A stretch of 64,000 bases of DNA from Gemmobacter caeruleus. Its GTDB lineage: Bacteria; Pseudomonadota; Alphaproteobacteria; Rhodobacterales; Rhodobacteraceae. The stretch's first letter is position 1, and every line of letters starts with the position of its first letter. The translations under genes and the position numbers were made by a program. Under the pieces are notes generated by a model. It made no database searches. It was not told where the DNA came from and was given only the letters and a program-made list of their open reading frames with translations. This document shows, one piece after another, positions 41,734-50,382 of the stretch. Location: NCBI RefSeq assembly GCF_008271655.1, contig NZ_VKKX01000011.1, positions 62,001 through 126,000 on the forward strand, written 5' to 3'.

Positions 41734-42675
41734 ATGCGTTATATCATTACTTCGGCCGTGGCTACTCTGCTGGCACTGCCGGCCCAGGCCGAAGTGCCGC
41801 GTGTGGTGACCGATTTCGCCCCGGCGGCCGGGCTGGTCGCCACGGTGATGGGCGATCTGGGGCAGCCCGAGATGCTGCTGGGCCAGGGCGCGAATGCGCA
41901 TGATTTCCAGTTGCGCCCCAGCCAGTCGGCCAGCCTGCAAGACGCCGATCTGGTCGTCTGGATCGGGCCGCGCATGTCGCCCTGGCTCGACCGTGTGCTG
42001 ACCGGCTTTGGCGATCTGCGGCAGATGCGGCTGCTTGATGTGCCGGGCACCCATCTTCAGGATTTCGGCGATACCGCCGCGCATGACCACGATCATGACC
42101 ATGATCCCGCCCCCGCGGGCGACGACCATGACGACCATGACGACCACGCGCATGAGGGGCTTGACCCCCATGCCTGGCTCGATCCGTCGAATGGTGCGCT
42201 CTGGCTCGATGCCATCGCGACCGAACTTGCGCGGCTCGACCCCGATCACGCCGCAGATTACGCCGCCAATGCCGCCCGGGGCCGCGCAGAGATCGCCGCC
42301 GCGGATGCCCGTATCGCGGCGCGGCTCGGGCCGGTGCAGGGCCAGCCCTTTGTCGTCTTTCACGATGCCTATGGCTATTTCGCGGCGCATTACGGGCTGA
42401 CGGTGGCGGGGTCGGTCTCGCTTGGCGATGCCACGGCGCCGGGGGCGGCGCATCTGCGCGCCTTGCAGGATCAGGCCGGGGCCTCGGCGCGCTGCCTGTT
42501 CCCGGAAACCGTGCATGACCCCAAGCTGCTGGTGCAGATGGCCGAGACGACGGGCCTGCGTCTGGGCGGCGCGCTGGACCCCGAGGGCATGGCACAGGGC
42601 GGTGGCGCCGGCGCCTATACCGGCACGCTGGAGGCCCTGGCCGATACCCTGGCCGCCTGTCTTTCTGGCGCGTGA
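41734..42675 (+). CDS. znuA: Zinc ABC transporter substrate-binding protein
   Basis: A 313-residue periplasmic protein. Signal peptide MRYIITSAVATLLALPAQAE. The mature part binds zinc through His, e.g. in GANAHDFQLRPS, HAWLDP and FHDAYGYFAAHYGL, and has the flexible His/Asp loop AAHDHDHDHD to DDHAHEG (about 108-145). It hands Zn(II) to ZnuBC. The ATG was chosen for the signal peptide; it diverges from zur across a putative Zur box. A 12-bp perfect hairpin lies just after its stop. Confidence 0.95.
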   Translation: MRYIITSAVATLLALPAQAEVPRVVTDFAPAAGLVATVMGDLGQPEMLLGQGANAHDFQLRPSQSASLQDADLVVWIGPRMSPWLDRVLTGFGDLRQMRLLDVPGTHLQDFGDTAAHDHDHDHDPAPAGDDHDDHDDHAHEGLDPHAWLDPSNGALWLDAIATELARLDPDHAADYAANAARGRAEIAAADARIAARLGPVQGQPFVVFHDAYGYFAAHYGLTVAGSVSLGDATAPGAAHLRALQDQAGASARCLFPETVHDPKLLVQMAETTGLRLGGALDPEGMAQGGGAGAYTGTLEALADTLAACLSGA

Positions 42676-42690
42676 CGTGGCTTGACGCCG

Positions 42691-42723
42691 CCTGCCCCGG
42701 CGTCCTTCATGCGCCGGGGCAGG
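42691..42723 (+). terminator. Perfect hairpin between znuA and galM
   Basis: CCTGCCCCGGCG and CGCCGGGGCAGG form a 12-bp perfect stem around a 9-nt loop. The lower arm ends at the galM ribosome binding site, so it could slow translation or terminate znuA transcripts. No T run follows. Confidence 0.55.
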
Positions 42724-42735
42724 GAGGGCAAGCCG

Positions 42736-43704
42736 ATGATCCGGGACTTTGGCAAGGATGCGCAGGGCGCGGGCGTGCAGGCGATCAGCTTTGGCGCCGG
42801 GGGGCTGCGGGCCAGGGTGCTGACCCATGGCGCGATCTTGCAGGATCTGCGGCTGGAGGGGGTGGATCACGGCCTCACCCTCGGGTCGGATCGCATGGCC
42901 GATTATCTGGGGCCGATGTGCTATCACGGGCCCATCGTCGGGCCGGTGGCGAACCGCATCTCGGGCGCCCGCGCGCAGGTCGGCGCCCGCGATTGCCGGT
43001 TCGAGGCGAATGAAGGCGGGCGCCACTGCCTGCATTCCGGCCGCAGCGGCAGCCATGCCCGACCCTGGCAGATCGCCGCCGCCGGCCCCGATCACCTGAC
43101 CCTCACGCTGGATCTGGCCGATGGCGAGGGCGGCTTTCCCGGCCATCGCCGCATCACCGCGCTCTGGCAGGCGCTGCCGCCGGCGACATTGCGCCTGACG
43201 ATCCGGACCGAGACCGACGCCGCGACACTGGTGAACTTCACCAACCACTCCTATTGGAACCTTGATGGCGCGCGCGACTGGTCCGGCCACCATCTGCGCA
43301 TCGCCGCCGACCGCGTGACCGAGGTCGATGCCGATCTGATCCCCACCGGCCACCTGCCCGAGGTCGCGGGCACGCCGCTCGATCTCAGGGTGGGGCGGGC
43401 GATCCGTCCCGGCGATCCGGTGCTGGACACGAATTTCTGCCTCTCCGACACGCCCCGCCCGCTGCGTGAGGTGCTGTGGCTGACCGGGCAAACCGGGCTG
43501 CGCCTTGCTCTGGCCACCACCGAACCCGGCGTGCAGGTCTACGACAATCGCGTGCCGCTGCGCCCGGGTGCCGCCCCGCATGAGGGCCTCGCCATCGAGC
43601 CGCAGCATTGGCCCGACGCGCCGCATCAGCCGGGTTTCCCCTCGATCCTCCTCGCGGCGGGGGCAAGGCGTGACCAGATCACCGAATGGCGCTTCACGCG
43701 CTGA
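42736..43704 (+). CDS. galM: Aldose 1-epimerase family protein
   Basis: A 322-residue galactose-mutarotase-like enzyme. It interconverts alpha and beta anomers of aldoses. The GPVANRISGARAQVG stretch, the catalytic His in FTNHSYWNL (about residue 176), an Asp in LDTNFCL and the general-base Glu in AIEPQHWPDAPH are visible. AGGGAGGG precedes the ATG. It lies behind znuA without sugar genes nearby. The dispersed element copy A2 follows. Confidence 0.85.
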   Translation: MIRDFGKDAQGAGVQAISFGAGGLRARVLTHGAILQDLRLEGVDHGLTLGSDRMADYLGPMCYHGPIVGPVANRISGARAQVGARDCRFEANEGGRHCLHSGRSGSHARPWQIAAAGPDHLTLTLDLADGEGGFPGHRRITALWQALPPATLRLTIRTETDAATLVNFTNHSYWNLDGARDWSGHHLRIAADRVTEVDADLIPTGHLPEVAGTPLDLRVGRAIRPGDPVLDTNFCLSDTPRPLREVLWLTGQTGLRLALATTEPGVQVYDNRVPLRPGAAPHEGLAIEPQHWPDAPHQPGFPSILLAAGARRDQITEWRFTR

Positions 43705-43711
43705 TCCGGCC

Positions 43712-43740
43712 TTTCATCTGTTCAAAAATATCCTCGGGGG
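43712..43740. repeat. Dispersed intergenic element, copy A2
   Basis: TTTCATCTGTTCAAAAATATCCTC then G run, almost identical to the copy near 17.35 kb. It is followed by GGGCC/GGCCC and GGGGGC/GCCCCC stem-loops and lies between the convergent galM and puuD. Confidence 0.7.
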
Positions 43741-43791
43741 TGAATTGGGCCGCAGGCCCAAGAGGGGGCAGATAGCCCCCTTCTGCGCGGC

Positions 43792-45027
43792 TCAGATCCC
43801 CGCGCCCCGCCCGGCATTTTCAAACCAGTCCACGATCTGCTGGCGCTCTGCCGGTTCGATGAAACTCAGGTTCGCGGGCGGCATGGCATGGGTCAGCCCG
43901 GCCAGCACATAGATGCGCCGCGCCTCATGCGCGATCTGTTCGGGGGTTTCCAGCATCACCCCCTTGGGCGCCCAATACATCCCCTCCCAGGAGGGTTCCG
44001 CCGCATGGCACATCGAACAGCGCCCCTGCACGATCGAGGTCACATCCTCAAAGCCCGGCGCGCTGGCATAGACCAGCGCCTGCCCCTTCAGCGCGGCCTG
44101 TTCCCCCTCTACCGCCGCCGGACGGATTGAGGACAGCCAGGCGATCAGGATCATCAGCACCACCGTCGCGGCCCAGGTCCAGTAGGGCGCGCCCTTGCGG
44201 GCATGCTGGGTGTTGAACCAGTGCCGGATCGTGACCCCCATCAGGAAGACGAGGCTGGCGATGATCCAGTTATACTGGGTCGCGAAGGCCAGCGGATAAT
44301 GGTTCGACAGCATCAGGAACAGCACCGGCAAGGTGAGATAGTTGTTATGCGTGCTGCGCTGCTTGGCGATCTTGCCGTATTTCGGGTCGGGCTTGCGCCC
44401 GGCCTTCAGGTCGGCCACCACGATGCGCTGGTTCGGCATGATGATGAAGAACACATTGGCCGTCATGATGCTGGCGGTGAAGGCCCCCAGATGCAGCAGC
44501 GCCGCGCGGCCCGAAAAGACATGGGTGTAGAACCAGCTCATCCCCACCAGCACCGCGAACAGCGCCACCATGACAAGCGTCTGGTTCGCGTTCACAAAGG
44601 TCTTGCAGATGGTATTGTAGGCGATCCAGCCAAAGGCCAGCGACGCCATGGAGATCAGCACCGCCTGCCAGGTGGCAAGCGCCATCACCGCCGGATCGAC
44701 CAGATAGAACTCCGCCCCCAGGTAATAGACCAGCACCAGCATGGTAAAGCCGCTGACCCAGGTCATGTAGCTTTCCCATTTGAACCAGATCAGGTGATCG
44801 GGCATCGCGGCCGGGGCGACCAGATATTTCTGGATATGATAGAATCCCCCGCCATGGACCTGCCACTCCTCGCCATCGGCCCCCGAGGCCAGGTTGCGGT
44901 CGCGATGCAGGCCCAGATCCAGTGCGATGAAATAGAAGCTCGACCCGATCCAGGCGATCGCGGTGATCACATGGGTCCAGCGGACCGCGAATTCGATCCA
45001 TTCCCAGATGACGACGAAATCATACAT
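43792..45027 (-). CDS. puuD: Urate hydroxylase PuuD (membrane, cytochrome c domain)
   Basis: A 411-residue integral membrane protein of the DUF989 / urate-oxidase N family. About eight hydrophobic helices (starting MYDFVVIWEWIEFAVRWTHVITAIAWIG) are followed by a C-terminal periplasmic cytochrome c domain with one CSMCH heme motif (about residue 340) and a distal Met near HAMPPANLSF. It oxidises urate to 5-hydroxyisourate, passing electrons to the chain instead of to O2. It diverges from a LysR-type gene. It is the entry step of the purine region that continues to AllA. Confidence 0.94.
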   Translation of the reverse strand: MYDFVVIWEWIEFAVRWTHVITAIAWIGSSFYFIALDLGLHRDRNLASGADGEEWQVHGGGFYHIQKYLVAPAAMPDHLIWFKWESYMTWVSGFTMLVLVYYLGAEFYLVDPAVMALATWQAVLISMASLAFGWIAYNTICKTFVNANQTLVMVALFAVLVGMSWFYTHVFSGRAALLHLGAFTASIMTANVFFIIMPNQRIVVADLKAGRKPDPKYGKIAKQRSTHNNYLTLPVLFLMLSNHYPLAFATQYNWIIASLVFLMGVTIRHWFNTQHARKGAPYWTWAATVVLMILIAWLSSIRPAAVEGEQAALKGQALVYASAPGFEDVTSIVQGRCSMCHAAEPSWEGMYWAPKGVMLETPEQIAHEARRIYVLAGLTHAMPPANLSFIEPAERQQIVDWFENAGRGAGI

Positions 45028-45145
45028 CGGTGGGCTCTCCCATGGCCTGCTGTTGAAAAAGGTATACCGAGGCACTGCTTTTCGGATAATTCCATCAAAT
45101 GCGGGATCACTTTCAAAAGCCCGCAGAAAATGGGGCGCCGGGCGC

Positions 45146-46096
45146 ATGTCTTACGTCAACAATATAAAGATGTTCGTGCGTGTCTATGAATTGGGCAGCA
45201 TGAGTGCGGCGGCCCGCGATCAGCGCACCTCGCCCGCCGTCGCCTCGGCGCGAATCTCGGAACTGGAAAAGCATCTGGGCGTGCGGCTGTTCAACCGCAC
45301 CACGCGCAGCCTGCAACCGACCGAGAATGGCCGCATCTTCTATGAGGGCGCCCGCAAGGTGCTGGAGGCCATCGACGAGGCCGAAGCGGCGGTGGTCGAT
45401 GTGACGCAGAACCCGCGCGGCACGATCTATGTCGCGGCGCCGCTGGGCATCGGGCGGCGCTTCATCGCGCCGCATGTGCCGGCCTTCAAGGATCTCTATC
45501 CGCAGATCGACGTGCGGCTGCGCCTCTCCGACCGCAATGTGGACGTGACGGCCGAGGGGCTGGACGTGGCCTTTCATCTGGGCCTGCTGGAGGACAGCAC
45601 GCTCAAGGTCCGGTTGGTGGCCGATTGCCCGCGCGTCTTGTGCGCGGCGCCCGATTACATCGCCCGGCGCGGCGATCCGGTCGATGGCGCGGCGCTGGTC
45701 GAGGATCGGCATGATTGCCTGAATCTGCGCTTTCCCGGGGCGCGCGAATTCCAGTGGACGCTGCAAACCCCCGAAGGCCCGCGCCGCTTTGACATCGGCG
45801 GCCCTTTTGAAAGCGACGATGGCGATGTGCTGACGGGATGGGCGCTGGACGGGCGGGGCATCGTGATGAAGCCGATCTTCGAGGTGGCGGAATATCTGCG
45901 CGACGGGCGGCTGGTCCTGGTTGCGCGCGCGACGCCCCCCCTGCCCACGCAGTTGTCCTGCCTCAGCCAGCACCGGCGTTTTCGCGACCCGAAGATCCGG
46001 CTGTTCGTCGATTTCATCATCCAGCGCATCAAGGCCGACATGGCGGCACGGATGAAGGATCTGGTGCTGGAACCGGGTTCTGCCGGCGGCGTTTGA
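45146..46096 (+). CDS. LysR-family transcriptional regulator
   Basis: A 316-residue LysR protein. The winged helix MSYVNNIKMFVRVYELGSMSAAARDQRTSPAVASARISELEKHLGVRLFNRTTRSLQPT covers residues about 1-58, followed by the substrate-binding domain. Split gap of 118 bp to puuD, read divergently, makes it the likely regulator of urate use. Ribosome binding site before the ATG is weak. Confidence 0.85.
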   Translation: MSYVNNIKMFVRVYELGSMSAAARDQRTSPAVASARISELEKHLGVRLFNRTTRSLQPTENGRIFYEGARKVLEAIDEAEAAVVDVTQNPRGTIYVAAPLGIGRRFIAPHVPAFKDLYPQIDVRLRLSDRNVDVTAEGLDVAFHLGLLEDSTLKVRLVADCPRVLCAAPDYIARRGDPVDGAALVEDRHDCLNLRFPGAREFQWTLQTPEGPRRFDIGGPFESDDGDVLTGWALDGRGIVMKPIFEVAEYLRDGRLVLVARATPPLPTQLSCLSQHRRFRDPKIRLFVDFIIQRIKADMAARMKDLVLEPGSAGGV

Positions 46097-46124
46097 TCGC
46101 GGGGAATGCGAACAGGGGCATGAC

Positions 46125-47042
46125 GTGACAGTCGATCCGGCGACGATCTGTGTGGTGGCCAATCCGGGATCGGGGCGCAACAGCCGCGACCGTGCGGCGA
46201 TCGACCGCGCCATGGCGGCCTTTGGCCCGCAGGTGACGTTGCGCCGCTGGCGCAAGGGCGCCGATCTGGATGCCTTTGTGCAGCAGGCGGTGGCGGACGG
46301 GTTTTCGACCATCGTCGCGGCGGGGGGCGATGGCACGGTGATGGGCGTGGCCCACGCCCTTCTGGGTCGCGACGCGCATCTGGCGGTGCTGCCGCTGGGC
46401 ACCTTCAACTATTTCGCGCGCGGCCTTGGCCTGCCGCAAGACCCCGAAGCGGCGGCGCGCGCCATTCTGGCCGGCCATCCGCGCCGCGTGTCGGTGGGCA
46501 CGGTGAACGGCCAGCTGTTTCTCAACAATGCCAGTATCGGGATTTATCCCACCATTCTTCAGGCGCGCGAGGATATCTATGCCCGGATGGGCCGCTCGCG
46601 GCTGCTGGCGCATTGGTCGGTGCTGCGCACGCTGCTGCGGTTTCAGCGCCCCCTGCGGATGGAGATCAAGGCCGATGGCGCGGCGCTCACGCTCAAGACC
46701 CCGCTCGTGTTCATCGCGCGCTCGGCCTATCAGCTCGCGAATTTCGGGCTGGCGGGCGGGCAGGCGATCAGCGACGACAAGTTCGTGCTGTTTCTGGCGC
46801 GCGGCGGCACGCGCTGGCATCTGATCAAGCTGGCGCTGCGGCTGGCACTCCGGCGGGTGCAGATCGGGCGCGACGTAGAATTGCTGACCGCGCATGAGAT
46901 CGACATCGTGACCGCCAAGCGCCGCCCGCGCGTGGCCTTTGACGGCGAAAAGCGCAAGATGCGCGCGCCGCTGGCCTTTCGGATCAAAGAGGCCGCGCTG
47001 TCGATCATCGTGCCCGACGCCGCCGACCGGGTGGTCGCATGA
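46125..47042 (+). CDS. Diacylglycerol kinase-family lipid kinase
   Basis: A 305-residue DagK/sphingosine-kinase-fold protein. The nucleotide-binding VVANPGSGRNSRDRAA (about 10-25) and VAAGGDGTVMGVAHAL (about 64-80), PLGTFNYFARGLG and the later NNASIGIYP motif are intact. It would phosphorylate a lipid or related hydroxyl. GTG start with AGGGGC upstream. Its stop overlaps the metallophosphoesterase gene, so the two are coupled. Confidence 0.85.
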   Translation: MTVDPATICVVANPGSGRNSRDRAAIDRAMAAFGPQVTLRRWRKGADLDAFVQQAVADGFSTIVAAGGDGTVMGVAHALLGRDAHLAVLPLGTFNYFARGLGLPQDPEAAARAILAGHPRRVSVGTVNGQLFLNNASIGIYPTILQAREDIYARMGRSRLLAHWSVLRTLLRFQRPLRMEIKADGAALTLKTPLVFIARSAYQLANFGLAGGQAISDDKFVLFLARGGTRWHLIKLALRLALRRVQIGRDVELLTAHEIDIVTAKRRPRVAFDGEKRKMRAPLAFRIKEAALSIIVPDAADRVVA

Positions 47043-47806
47043 CGCGGATCGTGCATCTGTCGGATCTGCATTTCGGTGCCCTTTCGCCGGGGCTGGAGCC
47101 GCCTTTGCGCGCCCGCATCCGCGCGCTGGCGCCGGATCTCGTCATCGTTTCGGGCGATCTGACACAGCGGGCGCGGGCCGGGCAATTCGCGGCGGCGCGG
47201 GCCTTTCTGCACGGGCTGGGCCCGCCGGTCGTCGCGGTGCCCGGCAATCACGACATCCCGCTTTACAACCTGCTGGCGCGGGTCTTCTGGCCGTTCCGGG
47301 CCTATCGCCATGGCTGGTCGCCGGATCTGGAGCCGGTCTGGCAGGGCGATCACGCGGTGGTGGCCGGTATCAACAGCGCCAATCCGCTGGCCTGGAAACA
47401 GGGTCGCATCACTGACCGGCAGCTCGATCACCTCGGGCGGGTCTTTGCCGGGGCGGGGGACCGCGCGCGGGTCGTGTTCCTGCATCATCCGCTGGAACAT
47501 CTGCCGGGCGAACGGCAATGGCTGATGCAGGGGGCGGCGCGGGCGCTGCGCGTGCTGCCGCAGATCGGGGCGCAGATCGTGCTGTCGGGCCATGTCCATG
47601 TCAGCCATGCCGGCCCCTTTACCGCCGCGCCGGGCCTCTTGTTCGTGCAGGCGGGCACCGGCCTGTCGCATCGCCGGCGGGCCGAGGCCAATGCCTTCAA
47701 CCTGATTGACCTGACGCCGGGCCGGGCGCGGGTGCAGACCATTCTGGCCGATGCCGAGGGGGATTTCGACGTGATGGGGGCGGCGCGTGACTTCGCCCTT
47801 GGCTGA
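47039..47806 (+). CDS. Calcineurin-like metallophosphoesterase
   Basis: A 255-residue two-metal phosphodiesterase. The motifs IVHLSDLHFG, VIVSGDLTQRA, VVAVPGNHDIPLYN and VLSGHVHVSHA give the complete GDx(n)GNHD metal site. Substrate unknown; the clade contains cAMP and phospholipid phosphodiesterases. It overlaps the kinase gene by 4 nt (ATGA). Confidence 0.88.
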   Translation: MTRIVHLSDLHFGALSPGLEPPLRARIRALAPDLVIVSGDLTQRARAGQFAAARAFLHGLGPPVVAVPGNHDIPLYNLLARVFWPFRAYRHGWSPDLEPVWQGDHAVVAGINSANPLAWKQGRITDRQLDHLGRVFAGAGDRARVVFLHHPLEHLPGERQWLMQGAARALRVLPQIGAQIVLSGHVHVSHAGPFTAAPGLLFVQAGTGLSHRRRAEANAFNLIDLTPGRARVQTILADAEGDFDVMGAARDFALG

Positions 47807-48467
47807 TCTGCCGCTGCCGGCGCCCTATGCCGCCAGCCTGCGGCCCGGCACGTCCGAGACGCTGGTCATCGCCTTTTCCTCGATCGGGCATGACCCCGAC
47901 CGCATGCCGGAACCCGAGTTTCGCCGCATCGCCCCCGGCACGGATCGCCCGGCGCTGTTCTTTCGCGACGCAGACCGTAGCTGGGCCAGCGCGCCGGGCT
48001 GGGCAGAGGCGCTGCAACAGGCGGTCGCCGCCGCCGCCGCACACCAGCGCTTCGCACGGATCGTCACGCTGGGCGTGTCGATGGGCGCGGTCGCCGCCTT
48101 GCGCGCGGCCGACCTGCTGCCGGTGGCGGCGGTGCTGGCCATCGGCCCGCAAAGCGATGCCAGCGGTGACGCGCGCTGGCGGGCCTGGACGGCGCGGCAG
48201 GCGATCCCGCCCTGTCCGCTGCCGCAAGGGCCATGGATCGTGTTGGCCCATGGCCTGCAAGACGATGCCGGACAGGCCGCCGGTTTTGCGCCGCGCAAGG
48301 GCGTCGATCATTTGCTCTTTGCCGGTCAGGGCCATGCCAGCCTTGCCCCGCATCTGAAACGCCACGGGCTGCAAGGCATGGTCGATGCGCTGGCCGAAGG
48401 CGACCGCCGCCGCCTGTTGCGCATCGCCACGGCGGCAGGCGGCGCGCGGCGTCAGCTGCCGCGATAG
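47787..48467 (+). CDS. Alpha/beta hydrolase-like protein
   Basis: A 226-residue protein with TLVIAFSSIGHDP near residue 25, a GVSMGA nucleophile elbow (about 96-101) and late IVLAHGLQDDAGQ and GHASLAPHL (His). It fits the alpha/beta hydrolase fold but the substrate is unknown. GTG start overlaps the previous gene by 20 nt. The end overlaps uraH by 16 nt, convergent. Confidence 0.7.
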   Translation: MTSPLADLPLPAPYAASLRPGTSETLVIAFSSIGHDPDRMPEPEFRRIAPGTDRPALFFRDADRSWASAPGWAEALQQAVAAAAAHQRFARIVTLGVSMGAVAALRAADLLPVAAVLAIGPQSDASGDARWRAWTARQAIPPCPLPQGPWIVLAHGLQDDAGQAAGFAPRKGVDHLLFAGQGHASLAPHLKRHGLQGMVDALAEGDRRRLLRIATAAGGARRQLPR

Positions 48468-48811
48468 GTGGAATAGGCAAAGGGCGAAATCAGCAGCGGC
48501 ACATGGTAGTGCTGCCCCGCATCGGGAATGCCAAAGCGAATCGGGATCTCGTCCAGAAACAGCTCACCCGCCCCCGCCTGACCGCTGGCGCGCAGATAAT
48601 CGCCCGCCTGAAACACCAGCTCATAGCGCCCCGGCGCCATTGCATCGCCCGAGAGCATGGGCTGATCGGTGCGGCCATCGGCATTGGTCACCGTCTCGGC
48701 GATCTTGCGATAACCATCGGCACCCAGCCGGAAAAGCGCGATGCGCACCCCCGCCGCAGGCTTGCCGCGCGCCGTATCGAGAACATGGGTCGTCAAACGT
48801 CCGCCGGCCAT
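48452..48811 (-). CDS. uraH: 5-hydroxyisourate hydrolase
   Basis: A 119-residue transthyretin-like enzyme: LTTHVLDTARGKPAAGV with His (about residue 9), a middle HYHVPLLISPFAYSTYRGS segment and the diagnostic C-terminal YRGS. It hydrolyses 5-hydroxyisourate to OHCU in urate breakdown, right after PuuD. It diverges from the puuE-uraD gene across a 150-bp gap. Confidence 0.95.
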   Translation of the reverse strand: MAGGRLTTHVLDTARGKPAAGVRIALFRLGADGYRKIAETVTNADGRTDQPMLSGDAMAPGRYELVFQAGDYLRASGQAGAGELFLDEIPIRFGIPDAGQHYHVPLLISPFAYSTYRGS

Positions 48812-48963
48812 TCGCCTTTTCCTTTCGCTGCTGTCTTTGGCCGCATCCTGCCCCGGATTTGCCGCTCTGGCGACCGCGCAGATGCAGCAAAACTCTTTCC
48901 GCGATTTTTTGAAAAAACTTTGCGCAGACCGCGCCTAATCTATCGGCAAGCAAGAGGTGCCCC

Positions 48964-50382
48964 ATGCCTGACCGTTATCCCCGAGATTTTCGCGGCCATG
49001 GGCCGAACCCGCCCGACGCGCAATGGCCGGGAGGCGCGAAGATCGCGATTTCCGTCGTGCTGAACTATGAGGAGGGCGGCGAGAACTGCCTTCTGCATGG
49101 CGATGCGCAGTCGGAGGCCTTCCTGTCCGATATCGCCGGCGCGGCGCCCTGGCCGGGGCAGCGGCACTGGAACATGGAATCGCTCTACGATTATGGCGCC
49201 CGGGCCGGTTTCTGGCGCCTGCATCGACTTTTCGTCGAAAAGTCGATTCCCGTCACGATCTATGGCGTGGCGACCGCGCTGGCCCGCAACCCCGAACAGG
49301 TCGAGTCGATGAAGGCCGCCGGCTGGGAAATCGCGAGCCACGGGTTGAAATGGGTCGAACATCGCGACATGTCCCCGGAGGAGGAGGCGCGCCAGATCGC
49401 CGAGGCCTTTCGCCTGCATACCGAGGTCGTGGGCTCCCCGCCGCAAGGCTGGTATACCGGGCGCTGTTCGATGAACACCGTGCGGCTGACCGCCGAGACC
49501 GGGCAACTGGCCTGGATTTCCGACACTTATGACGACGATCTGCCCTATTGGCGCGAGGTGGGCGACCGCGACCAGCTGGTCATCCCCTATACGCTGGAGG
49601 CGAATGACATGCGTTTCGCCACCGCGCCGGGCTATGTCACCGGAGCGCAATTCTTTCAGTATCTGAAGGACAGTTTCGACACGCTTTATGCCGAAGGGCA
49701 GGCGGGGCGGGCCAAGATGTTCTCGATCGGGTTGCATAACCGGCTGATCGGCCGGCCGGGCAAGATGGCGGGGCTGGCTCAGTTTCTCGATTATGCGCAA
49801 TCGCATGAGGGGGTGTGGTTCCCGCGCCGGATCGACATCGCGCGGCACTGGGCGGCCACCCATCCGCATCGCCGGTTCGAGCGGCCCTCGCAGATGGATC
49901 GTGCGCGCTTCGTGGCGCGCTTTGGCGGCATTTTCGAACATTCGCCCTGGATCGCGGAACGCGCGTTCGACTTGGAGCTGGGGCCCGCGCATGACAGCGC
50001 CACGGGGTTGCACAATGCCTTGGCGCGGATGTTCCGTTCGGCCAGCGCGGAAGAGCGGCTGGGCGTCTTGCGTGCCCACCCCGATCTGGCGGGCAAGCTG
50101 GCGCAGGCAAAGCGGCTGACGGCGGAAAGCACCGCCGAACAGGCGAGCGCCGCGCTTGACGCGCTGACCGATGACGAACGCGCGACCTTTACCCGGCTGA
50201 ATGCCGATTATGTCGCCAAGCACGGCTTTCCCTTCATCATCGCGGTGCGGGACAACTCCAAGGCCAGCATCCTTGCGGCCTTCGACACCCGCATCGGCAA
50301 CGATACCGAAACCGAATTCGCCACGGCCTGCGCCCAGGTCGAACGCATCGCCGCGCTGCGGCTGAAGGATTTGCTGCCATGA
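48964..50382 (+). CDS. Fused allantoinase (PuuE type) and OHCU decarboxylase (UraD)
   Basis: A 472-residue fusion. Residues about 1-305 are a polysaccharide-deacetylase-fold allantoinase (NYEEGGENCLLHGD, EIASHGLKWVEHRDM, SISTYDDDLPYW-like region WISDTYDDDLPYW). Residues about 310-472 are UraD: ARFGGIFEHSPWIAE, the catalytic His in LRAHPDLAGKLA and GFPFIIAVRDNSK. UraD decarboxylates OHCU to (S)-allantoin and PuuE hydrolyses allantoin to allantoate; the fusion puts successive steps in one chain. GTGCCCC precedes the ATG with weak Shine-Dalgarno (AAGAGG). Confidence 0.93.
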   Translation: MPDRYPRDFRGHGPNPPDAQWPGGAKIAISVVLNYEEGGENCLLHGDAQSEAFLSDIAGAAPWPGQRHWNMESLYDYGARAGFWRLHRLFVEKSIPVTIYGVATALARNPEQVESMKAAGWEIASHGLKWVEHRDMSPEEEARQIAEAFRLHTEVVGSPPQGWYTGRCSMNTVRLTAETGQLAWISDTYDDDLPYWREVGDRDQLVIPYTLEANDMRFATAPGYVTGAQFFQYLKDSFDTLYAEGQAGRAKMFSIGLHNRLIGRPGKMAGLAQFLDYAQSHEGVWFPRRIDIARHWAATHPHRRFERPSQMDRARFVARFGGIFEHSPWIAERAFDLELGPAHDSATGLHNALARMFRSASAEERLGVLRAHPDLAGKLAQAKRLTAESTAEQASAALDALTDDERATFTRLNADYVAKHGFPFIIAVRDNSKASILAAFDTRIGNDTETEFATACAQVERIAALRLKDLLP

